In this document: piece after piece, positions 1 to 6,677 of the stretch
Layout of the letters: each line of letters opens with the position of its first letter
Position numbering within the stretch: the stretch's first letter is position 1
Source of the DNA: RGIG8767 sp964386235
GTDB taxonomy: Bacteria > Bacillota > Clostridia > Lachnospirales > Lachnospiraceae
NCBI GenBank assembly: GCA_964386235.1
Contig: CAYLSH010000080.1
Coordinates: forward strand, 1-9,111
Reading direction: 5' to 3'
DNA: 9,111 nucleotides
The notes under the pieces: generated by a model
Seen by the model: the letters and a program-made list of their open reading frames with translations, nothing else
What the model was told of the DNA's origin: nothing
Databases searched by the model: none
Made by a program: the position numbers and the translations under genes

Positions 1-850
1 AACTATCTTCATTATGTTCTCTGAGCGAGTATTTTATCCCGGATACCATCTCATCTAAATCACCACAGAATGTTTCCTTATTCATACGTTTATCATATTC
101 GATAAAACCATAATCCCACTTGTTTTCAAATAAGCAATCATTACTTCCGCCAAATATGATCAGTATATCCGTATCCCTTGGGATATCCGACCATCGATCC
201 ACCATGGCATATGCACCTACTCGACTGACAGAAGATCCACCGATTCCCAGATTGACCACTTCTTTACATCCCAGCAATTCCTGAAGGATCACGGGATAAG
301 CGTATTTTGCCTGCTCTTTTTCATCTAAATTGGTAGCTGCTGTAATACTGTCACCAAGGATTGTAATCTTGACATCTGAGAAATCAACATTACTGTTTTC
401 GATCACTTTTTTATCAAATGCATTCACCGCCAATGTTTCCTCATAAGAGGAACGCTCTGCCTGCTTTTCTTCTAATGTCATCGTAGAATTTATAACAGGA
501 TAATCCTTGATCCATTTTACTTTTGCCGCTTCAATGCTGTTTGCACTGACTGTGCTTTTCTCTGCCGCCTCAGCAAGTTCATTCTCACTTACAGAACCTT
601 CCTGTAAAAGGAGTTCCTGTTTATGCTGCTCCGCTTCTGCCTGTAACTGAGCCAGTTTTTCTTCGGCTTCCGCCTCATAGTCAAGCCCGCTGTCTGTCTC
701 TATGGGAATCTCTTCTACAGTTGTTATTATCTCTTCCGTTTCCAGTACTTCTTTTGAAAAATACTCATCCCGTATCAATACAATACACAATGTAAACAGT
801 GCTCCGAGTAATGTATAGCCGACACGGATAATAATTTCCTTTGTTTTCAT
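1..850 (-). CDS. Membrane-anchored SGNH/GDSL-family hydrolase, 3' end cut by window edge
   Basis: Open from the ATG at 850 to the left edge with no stop, giving the first 283 residues. Residues about 6-26 are a single hydrophobic segment (IIIRVGYTLLGALFTLCIVL) following a short basic N-terminus, so it is probably a type II-anchored extracytoplasmic protein. Residues about 35-140 are a hydrophilic linker rich in Glu, Ala and Gln, with a likely coiled coil near 60-85. The SGNH domain starts near 160: block I is ILGDSIT with the nucleophile Ser168, block II is LGIGGSS near 201-207, and block III is GGSND with Asn237. The Asp/His of block V would lie beyond the edge. Members of this fold are esterases, lipases or O-acetyltransferases. 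In a polysaccharide cluster an ester-adding or ester-removing enzyme acting on the exported glycan is plausible, but the substrate is unknown. Two purine-rich ribosome-binding candidates lie just upstream (853-858 and 862-866). Confidence 0.88.
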   Translation of the reverse strand, partial: MKTKEIIIRVGYTLLGALFTLCIVLIRDEYFSKEVLETEEIITTVEEIPIETDSGLDYEAEAEEKLAQLQAEAEQHKQELLLQEGSVSENELAEAAEKSTVSANSIEAAKVKWIKDYPVINSTMTLEEKQAERSSYEETLAVNAFDKKVIENSNVDFSDVKITILGDSITAATNLDEKEQAKYAYPVILQELLGCKEVVNLGIGGSSVSRVGAYAMVDRWSDIPRDTDILIIFGGSNDCLFENKWDYGFIEYDKRMNKETFCGDLDEMVSGIKYSLREHNEDS

Positions 851-894
851 AACTCCTCACTCTCCTTTTCACAGACTTTCTCTGCTTTGTACAT

Positions 895-903
895 ACTATA
901 ACA
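895..903 (-). promoter_or_regulatory. Candidate extended -10 promoter for the SGNH hydrolase gene
   Basis: The minus strand reads TGTTATAGT here, an extended -10 element (TG, one base, then TATAGT, one mismatch to TATAAT). It lies in the 116-base spacer between the amidotransferase stop and the SGNH start. Transcription would begin near 888, leaving a leader of about 38 bases that contains the ribosome-binding sites. There is no good -35 hexamer at 16-18 bases upstream, which fits an extended -10 promoter or a weak one. The sequence further upstream is AT-rich. The rest of the spacer shows no gene and no convincing terminator, so read-through from the operon is also possible. Confidence 0.4.
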
Positions 904-966
904 CGATGGAGTGAAAAATTTCTTGGCGATTTATTAATATAATCTTAATTCCATAATTGCAGGCGT

Positions 967-2847
967 CTAAATCCCATAATACTGATACCACTGCTGAAAT
1001 ACAAAGAACGCCCATACCAGTCTGGAATAATTGCGGCCTGTTCCACCCCCGCCATCTCCGGTAGATAAGTAATTATGAATCATCGGAATCAGATATGTTT
1101 CATCAAAAATTCCCTGTTTTTTTAGGAAATCACTGCTCATCATATCCACTAACCGTTCTTTCAGTGGTCCTCTCAACCATTGATCCAGGGGCACACTAAA
1201 ACCAACTTTCGGCCTGTCCAATAATTCTCCGGGAATATAATCATAAGCGATATCCTTGAGGATACGTTTCTTGTTTCCCTTATCATACTTTATTTTATGT
1301 GAAAGCCGGAACGAATATTCCATCACATCCTTATCCATAATCGGACATCTGGCCTCCAGCGCATATTTCATGGTCGCTCTGTCCACCTTGCATAAAATAT
1401 CCCCGGGAAGATAAGTCTCCATGTCTAAAAGCATCCTGCGGATCTGCCAGTCATTAACATGGTAACTGCTTTCTGCCTCATAAAGGCAGGGCAAACCTTC
1501 TCCAAGCACCATTTTCTCTGCACAAACGCCATAATTTCCCGCACCAAACTGTGTCTTGGTTTCCGGATTGCGATTTTTGGCTATGACCCTGACACGGAAC
1601 GGCAATTTATTCTCCAGTCCGGTCTGTTTTAATCCGGGCAGAGTACACACGCCATGTACGACACCCCCCAAAAGATCCAGCATCTGTGCCTGTTTTATCT
1701 TTTCGTATACATTATAACCACAGAAGAATTCGTCGCCTCCATCTCCTGAAAGTACAACCGTAACATCCTTTTTAGCTAATTGCGCCACCAGCATAGAAGG
1801 AATCTGGGAAGAATCCGCCATTGGTTCGTCATAATACTGTGGAATGCTCTCCACCATATCAAACATTTCTTTTTCAGAAATGTAAAGTTCCGTATGATCG
1901 GTGCCTAAATAGTTTGCTACTTGCGAGGCATACCTTGCTTCATTATATTTTTCTTCATAAAACCCTATAGAAAATGTTTTAACCGGTTCCTTTGAATGTT
2001 CCTGTGCAATTGCCGTAATCAGCGAGGAATCATATCCACCACTTAAAAAAGTGCCCAATGGCACATCTGAAATCATACGATTGGCTACGGACTTTTTCAA
2101 AAGTTCTTTTAATTCGGTTTTTGCTTCCGCATAATCCGTCACCGGATTTTCCTGCATTTTATGGTAAATTTTTTTAATATCCCAATATTTCCATGTTTTT
2201 GTCCGTCCATTTTGATAATGCAGGACACTCCCCGGTTCTAATTGATAGACATTTTCAAAAATACTCTCCGGTGCATTAATATACTGCTGGTATAGGTACC
2301 TTGTAACAACATCCCGGCGGATTCTTTTTTTAAATCCGGGTCTGACCATAAGGGGCTTTAATTCAGAAGCAAAATACAAATCCTCTCCATCCGGTTCATA
2401 ATACAAAGGCTTTTTGCCTATCCGATCCCGAACCAGAAAAATACTGTCATCCGCACGATCAAAGATGGCTATGGCAAACATCCCATTAAACTTTTCCACA
2501 CAGGAAATTCCCCACTTTAAATAAGCAGCCAGAATTACCTCCGTATCACAATGTGAAAGAAAGGGATAGTCCGATAATTCTTTCCTCAGTTCTAAGAAGT
2601 TGTAAATTTCACCATTAAAGATTATGCTCAGCCGCTTATCTTTCGAATGCATAGGCTGATGCCCCAACGGCGAAAGATCCTGAATAGAAAGCCGCCTCTG
2701 GGCAAATCCCACGCTCCGATTTCCACTGAGAGAATATATTTCCTCTCCTGCGTCATCCGGTCCACGGTGGTAAATGGTGTCATTCATCTTCTTCAATTCT
2801 TCAATCGTTATATTTTTATGAGTTACAAATCCACAGATTCCGCACAT
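967..2847 (-). CDS. asnB: Asparagine synthase (glutamine-hydrolysing) type amidotransferase
   Basis: A full-length AsnB-type enzyme of 626 residues. The N-terminal class II glutaminase domain has the processed nucleophile Cys2 (MCGICGF), RHRGPDD-like YHRGPDD at 26-32, RRLSIQDLS at 51-59 and FNGEIYN at 77-83. The synthetase domain has the ATP PP-loop SGGYDSS at 269-275 (usual form SGGLDSS), LSGDGGDE at 366-373 and the conserved YLPGDILCKVDRATM region at 479-493. The start is fixed by the need for Cys2 and by GGAG six bases upstream (2854-2857). It follows the ATP-grasp gene by 14 bases. The family makes asparagine from aspartate, glutamine and ATP, but members inside surface polysaccharide clusters are thought to amidate sugar carboxylates such as uronic acids. 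The location favours that role, though the sequence alone cannot separate the two. A glycine-rich loop at 597-604 precedes the usual C-terminal RNYSRLVW segment. Confidence 0.93.
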   Translation of the reverse strand: MCGICGFVTHKNITIEELKKMNDTIYHRGPDDAGEEIYSLSGNRSVGFAQRRLSIQDLSPLGHQPMHSKDKRLSIIFNGEIYNFLELRKELSDYPFLSHCDTEVILAAYLKWGISCVEKFNGMFAIAIFDRADDSIFLVRDRIGKKPLYYEPDGEDLYFASELKPLMVRPGFKKRIRRDVVTRYLYQQYINAPESIFENVYQLEPGSVLHYQNGRTKTWKYWDIKKIYHKMQENPVTDYAEAKTELKELLKKSVANRMISDVPLGTFLSGGYDSSLITAIAQEHSKEPVKTFSIGFYEEKYNEARYASQVANYLGTDHTELYISEKEMFDMVESIPQYYDEPMADSSQIPSMLVAQLAKKDVTVVLSGDGGDEFFCGYNVYEKIKQAQMLDLLGGVVHGVCTLPGLKQTGLENKLPFRVRVIAKNRNPETKTQFGAGNYGVCAEKMVLGEGLPCLYEAESSYHVNDWQIRRMLLDMETYLPGDILCKVDRATMKYALEARCPIMDKDVMEYSFRLSHKIKYDKGNKKRILKDIAYDYIPGELLDRPKVGFSVPLDQWLRGPLKERLVDMMSSDFLKKQGIFDETYLIPMIHNYLSTGDGGGGTGRNYSRLVWAFFVFQQWYQYYGI

Positions 2848-2861
2848 AAACTACTCCATTG

Positions 2862-3812
2862 CTAAGCATAATATTTTATGTCCTTTAGATCTATCCAGCC
2901 GGCCGCCTCCCGATCCATTTCTTCCGGTTCAATCTTATTGGTCGCACTCTGGTGATAAAACGTAAGTTCTCCAAAGTAGATATCTCCATCAATATTGTAT
3001 AAATCCACCCTGCAATGAATAAATGGTTTTGCCAGTATTTCCGCATACTCAACCATTTTTTCGAAATTCTTAGGTTTGGGCAATAATGCAGGATCAAAAT
3101 TATCCCTTGTAAATTTCACATTCTTAAGCAGTTCATAATCACGAGTATAAACATTTCTTTTGGAATCCGCATTATGACTGCCATCCTGTTCACAGATCCC
3201 AATCTCACCAAATACGAGTTTCACTTTACCCTGAAAGCACATGAACTTATAATCATCCAGGCAATCTTTTCCCGGTTGCTCTAAAAGTCTTTCGCAAATG
3301 ATCTTCTTCTCAATATCCTTATAATTCCATTCGCGGTATCCCCAGTAACTGTCCCGATTCATAAAAAAATCAAACTCATTTTTTTGATATTTATAATCAA
3401 ATGTCCCATTTCTGTCAAAGATTGCGTTTGTTCCGGAAGTATGATTACATTTTAAAATGCATTTATCCGGAAGTTTAGAAAAGTCAATATCTTCGAATCG
3501 GTCATACACTCCGTATAATTCATTTAAGATGTGGCCCAGTCCACATTCTTTTACATATTCCCGCACCAGATACTTATCCGTACATTTTTTTAATAACGGA
3601 TCTCTGTTATGAAGTTTTAAATACCATAATTTCTCATCAAATGTCTGGGGATTCTCTAAATTTAATTCCTTCCCCCGCTTTTGAAGATAATGCATCTTTG
3701 CGAATTCTTCATCCGATAAATGATTATACTTATTTCTGACAAAATTGCGTCTGATGTTATATAATTTTGCCAAAATATCATGATGATAGATAAATTTTTT
3801 AATTGTACTCAT
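2862..3812 (-). CDS. TupA-like ATP-grasp ligase of a polysaccharide cluster
   Basis: 316 residues, matching from memory the TupA-like ATP-grasp family (named after teichuronopeptide gene tupA of alkaliphilic Bacillus). Features seen: NPQTFDEKLWYLKL at 54-67, TDKYLVREYV at 78-87, LPDKCILKCNHTSG at 114-127 (the nucleotide-binding lysine and glycine-loop region), DDYKFMCFQGK at 186-196, and near the C-terminus CRVDLYNIDG at 267-276 followed by FGELTFYHQSA at 280-290, which carries the acidic metal-ligand candidates Asp270 and Glu282. No membrane segment is visible, so it is cytoplasmic. The ATP-grasp fold typically joins a carboxylate to an amine through an acyl-phosphate. Here it probably couples an amino acid or amine to a sugar carboxylate of the repeat unit, which is an inference. 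It starts 21 bases after the deacetylase-like gene with a GAGGCGG ribosome-binding site, and it is followed closely by the AsnB-like amidotransferase. Some databases describe such proteins as glycosyltransferases, for which I see no motif. Confidence 0.82.
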   Translation of the reverse strand: MSTIKKFIYHHDILAKLYNIRRNFVRNKYNHLSDEEFAKMHYLQKRGKELNLENPQTFDEKLWYLKLHNRDPLLKKCTDKYLVREYVKECGLGHILNELYGVYDRFEDIDFSKLPDKCILKCNHTSGTNAIFDRNGTFDYKYQKNEFDFFMNRDSYWGYREWNYKDIEKKIICERLLEQPGKDCLDDYKFMCFQGKVKLVFGEIGICEQDGSHNADSKRNVYTRDYELLKNVKFTRDNFDPALLPKPKNFEKMVEYAEILAKPFIHCRVDLYNIDGDIYFGELTFYHQSATNKIEPEEMDREAAGWIDLKDIKYYA

Positions 3813-3833
3813 ATTTTATCCGCCTCACAGTGA

Positions 3834-4592
3834 TCAAACCGGGAAATTTTCCATAAACCAGTCTTTATATTCCCCAAAATCCTTGCATTCATTATCCACG
3901 CTATTTACCAGTTCAATATATTTTTCCCGGATCAATGCCTTATAATTATCAAAATTGTCATACCCCTTCTTGCACCACGCAAATGGATGAGTCAATATCT
4001 GAACCTTGTCATTTTCCAAAATATTTTTTGCATCCGGATAACCATAGCGCCAGATATGATTGGCATCGGAAAGATATTTCACTTTAACCGGTGTGTCTTC
4101 TGTCACATTTTCGGCAAAGGTAAAAAATTCGTCCTGATAGGCATTGATGATTCCGGGTAATTTAATATTCTCTCTTAATACATCTTTGGAAGGACGATGA
4201 ATGGAAAAAGTGTCAATCGTAAACTCAAACATAGAATTCAGTATTTCCATTTCTTTTGCAATCTGTTTGCGAATCTGTTCCATATCTGTCATTCCATTCA
4301 ATGCAAAATGCAGACCTATGGTGTGCCCTCTTTCATGCATATCCTTAATCAGATCCTTGTTTTTTCTGGATAAGATATTATAAGAATTATTTGTCCACTG
4401 GAAAAAGTAAGTAGAGGTAAAATCCATACTGCTCTCCACTTTTGCAAGATCATATGCTCTTTCCACACTGTATTCTACATCATGACGCATCAAAACAAAG
4501 CGGTCACTATGCAACGCCTGATGATAATCCATATAACGGTCCGTTGACTTGATTATGCGAATAATCTCTTTGTAGTCATTAAATGAAAACAT
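3834..4592 (-). CDS. NodB-fold polysaccharide deacetylase-like protein
   Basis: 252 residues without signal peptide or membrane segment, so likely cytoplasmic or acting at the inner membrane face. The pattern of the metal-dependent carbohydrate deacetylase fold is visible. VLMRHDVEYS at 33-42 has the first acidic metal ligand (Asp38), FTSTYFFQW at 58-66 is the following strand, and GHTIGLHF at 89-96 supplies the histidine pair His90 and His95. FSIHRPS at 129-135 and ILTHPFAWC at 199-207 carry later histidines (His132, His202). In the related proteins I recall, the first motif reads RHDVD, and here the last Asp is Glu40. Family members remove N-acetyl or other acyl groups from amino sugars. 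Placement between a glycosyltransferase and an ATP-grasp ligase, two genes after a formyltransferase, suggests N-deacylation or deformylation of a sugar in the repeat unit. Its ATG lies 3 bases past the preceding stop, with GAGGG inside that gene, so translation is probably coupled. Confidence 0.78.
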   Translation of the reverse strand: MFSFNDYKEIIRIIKSTDRYMDYHQALHSDRFVLMRHDVEYSVERAYDLAKVESSMDFTSTYFFQWTNNSYNILSRKNKDLIKDMHERGHTIGLHFALNGMTDMEQIRKQIAKEMEILNSMFEFTIDTFSIHRPSKDVLRENIKLPGIINAYQDEFFTFAENVTEDTPVKVKYLSDANHIWRYGYPDAKNILENDKVQILTHPFAWCKKGYDNFDNYKALIREKYIELVNSVDNECKDFGEYKDWFMENFPV

Positions 4593-4595
4593 GTT

Positions 4596-5699
4596 CTATC
4601 CCTCTTTTATTATTTTATCGATGTACATTCTCCACTGGTCAATGATAGCAGGTCCATTCAGTTTCTCACAGATTTTCTTTGCCTCTTTTCCCAATTGCCG
4701 GGCAAATTCAGGTTCCTCGATCAACCGATTGATTCCTTGTTCCAATGCCTCCTGATCTTTTATCGGCACCAAAAGACCGTTCACTTCATTTTGTATAACG
4801 GTTCCCGGACCACCACACGGACAATCCGTAGCAACCACCGGGAGGCCTAATGCCATCGCTTCTAACAAGGCGTTGGGAAGCCCCTCCCAGTCGGATGAAA
4901 ATACATATAGGGCTCCATTTACCAGTTCTTTATCCAATTGGTCACTATTTCCCATCAATTTAACATAATCCGCTGCATTACAATCTTCTATCGTATTTAA
5001 TAGCACCTGCATCGTACCGTCTTTTGAATCAGCTCCATAAATCTTCAGATCATATTCCGGATGCTTTTCATGCACTTTTGCAAATGCACGTATCAGCATC
5101 TCCTGATTCTTGAAATATACGATTCGTCCGGAATGCACCACTGTTTTGGTCCTCTCTTCCGGCAGTTTTGCTTCAATGTATTTATCATGAACCGGGTTTA
5201 AAATAAGGACGGATTTTTTTCGGATAAACTCGGGAAAAAAATCCCTCTGTCCCTTTGTCTGAAAAACGGCACCGGCAGCATGCGGAAACAATAATGGGAT
5301 AAGAATCCTGTCCGCTTTTGAATCGTAATGTCCTTCCGGATTGGTCCTAACCGCAATGATCACTTTTTCTCCGGTAAAAAGGGTGGCGCCCAAAGTACGA
5401 TAGATTGCTTTTTTGGCAAATGCCAGAGTGACATCCGGTTTTTCCTGCAAGATAAATTTCCTAAGATACATAAACCGCCGGAATGCCTTCGCTATACGGG
5501 AACGATTCTCATCCGATTCGAGCAGCCCTACATGGACTCTTTTTACCCTTTCATCCAATGCATATTCTTCTTTTCCCTGCCATTGTGTTGCCACAATGAC
5601 TTCATATCCTTCTTTTGCAAACTGATTGGCCAAATTGGATACTACTCGTTCAGCCCCTCCATGCTCTAAACAATTTAAATGAAACAGTATCTTTTTCAT
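4596..5699 (-). CDS. GT4-family glycosyltransferase (second copy)
   Basis: 367 residues with the two-Rossmann GT-B plan of retaining GT4 enzymes. The acceptor-side domain opens with MKKILFHLNC and the HGGAERVVSNLA loop (GGAER at 14-18). The donor-side domain has VHSGRIVYFKNQEMLIRAF at 188-206, with Arg192 and Lys197 in the usual positions for diphosphate contact. It also carries SSDWEGLPNALLEAMALG at 268-285, holding the E-x7-E motif (Glu272 and Glu280). There is no transmembrane helix, so it is cytoplasmic and probably peripheral to the membrane, transferring a sugar from a nucleotide-sugar to a lipid-linked intermediate. GAGG six bases before the ATG supports this start. It is related to the GT4 protein at 6678-7784, sharing for example ATDCPCGGP and the GGAERV loop. 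The sugar donor and acceptor cannot be deduced. Confidence 0.92.
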   Translation of the reverse strand: MKKILFHLNCLEHGGAERVVSNLANQFAKEGYEVIVATQWQGKEEYALDERVKRVHVGLLESDENRSRIAKAFRRFMYLRKFILQEKPDVTLAFAKKAIYRTLGATLFTGEKVIIAVRTNPEGHYDSKADRILIPLLFPHAAGAVFQTKGQRDFFPEFIRKKSVLILNPVHDKYIEAKLPEERTKTVVHSGRIVYFKNQEMLIRAFAKVHEKHPEYDLKIYGADSKDGTMQVLLNTIEDCNAADYVKLMGNSDQLDKELVNGALYVFSSDWEGLPNALLEAMALGLPVVATDCPCGGPGTVIQNEVNGLLVPIKDQEALEQGINRLIEEPEFARQLGKEAKKICEKLNGPAIIDQWRMYIDKIIKEG

Positions 5700-5717
5700 A
5701 ATGATCCTCTATCACAT

Positions 5718-6638
5718 TTATGCTAATATATCACCACAACAAACTATTTTTTCCGATTCATATTTTTCGATCAGCAAAGAACCGTCCACTGTGCGTACAA
5801 CTAAATTCCCATCAAAAATATCCACAACTTCCCCCGGCGCATACTCCGAAAAATCAATCATTTCATCAAATGGCTTTGCTTTCCAGATCGTAATCTTTTT
5901 CTCTCCAATATAGGCAAATGCCCCGGGAAACGGTGCTGCTACGCCACGGATCAAATTATAGATTTCCCTGGTACGATCATGAAAATCTATCTTCCCATCT
6001 GCAGCAGTCCTCTTTTGATACCAGGAATCATAATCTTTTGATTCTGTACGGATGGTAATATTGTCTTCCTGATACGCTTTCAGTAACTTTTGTATCAGCC
6101 GTTTTGAGCAGATCATATTCTTGTACTGGGCAGTCCGGATATCGTCATGGATCGTCAGAGAGAACATTTCCGTAGCAAATACATTGGGACTATCTGCCTT
6201 TTCATCATACCGGAACAGATTTAAATTAAAACGGGTATCCCCCAATATGATGGACCAGTTTAACGGAGATCTTCCTCTCCCAAACGGAAGGTATCCCGCA
6301 TTGCCATGAAATCCATAGATTCCATATGTAAAACACTCCAGAACCGATTGCGGAATCAGTCTCTGCCATCCCATGGATATCCCAATATCAAATTTATTTT
6401 CTTTAAAAAACTTCTGTGTTTTTTCATCCGTCAAGAAATAACTGTCTGCTTCATGCACCAAAATCCCCAGTTCTTCTGTCAAATGATTCAAGCCTTTATA
6501 ACCGGATACCTGATTTTTTTCCGTGACAGACTTATCGATTGTGACAATCAAATCCACCGGACAAATCGTTTCATGAATAAAACGTATGATATTTTCTGAC
6601 GTATCCTTGACTCCGAATACAACTACTTTGTATCGCAT
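5718..6638 (-). CDS. ArnA/Fmt-type formyltransferase, probably a sugar N-formyltransferase
   Basis: 306 residues. The N-terminal formyltransferase domain starts MRYKVVVFG and includes FDIGISMGWQRLIP at 83-96. The catalytic region GIYGFHGNAGYLPFGRGRSP spans 106-125 and continues PLNWSIILGDT, followed by YDEKADSP. A C-terminal domain is joined through a region (208-245) with RTAADGKIDF and IYNLIRGVAAPFPGAFAY that closely follows the ArnA/Fmt linker. Enzymes of this class move a formyl group from N10-formyltetrahydrofolate to an amine. The dedicated initiator-tRNA enzyme normally sits with def and is longer-conserved, so in a sugar cluster the likely acceptor is a nucleotide-linked amino sugar. 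His111 and Asp149 match the catalytic His and Asp of ArnA, but the expected Asn two residues before the His is Gly109. An AAAGGTGGGG ribosome-binding site precedes the start. It sits between two GT4 genes. Confidence 0.87.
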   Translation of the reverse strand: MRYKVVVFGVKDTSENIIRFIHETICPVDLIVTIDKSVTEKNQVSGYKGLNHLTEELGILVHEADSYFLTDEKTQKFFKENKFDIGISMGWQRLIPQSVLECFTYGIYGFHGNAGYLPFGRGRSPLNWSIILGDTRFNLNLFRYDEKADSPNVFATEMFSLTIHDDIRTAQYKNMICSKRLIQKLLKAYQEDNITIRTESKDYDSWYQKRTAADGKIDFHDRTREIYNLIRGVAAPFPGAFAYIGEKKITIWKAKPFDEMIDFSEYAPGEVVDIFDGNLVVRTVDGSLLIEKYESEKIVCCGDILA

Positions 6639-6677
6639 GAATGCTGCCCCACCTTTCTTATTCTGATCATTCGGTCA

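Noticed and set aside
915..962. AT-rich near-palindrome (around TATTAATA) considered as a terminator after the amidotransferase gene
   Set aside because: The possible stem is short, mismatched and made of A-T pairs, with no following T-run on the minus strand next to it.
2891..3097. Minus-strand open frame of 68 codons inside the ATP-grasp gene
   Set aside because: It is out of frame within a gene with clear conserved motifs and has no independent support.
5328..5669. Plus-strand open frame of 113 codons
   Set aside because: It lies wholly antisense to the GT4 gene, has no family motif, and no ribosome-binding site or neighbour supports it. The same holds for the other plus-strand frames, for example at 2647-2865, 4201-4383, 5701-5913, 6306-6599 and 8275-8568.
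5718..6638. Assignment as the housekeeping methionyl-tRNA formyltransferase
   Set aside because: The catalytic loop differs from Fmt, the GRGRSPLNW segment is closer to ArnA-type sugar enzymes, and the neighbours are glycosyltransferases, not def or other translation genes.
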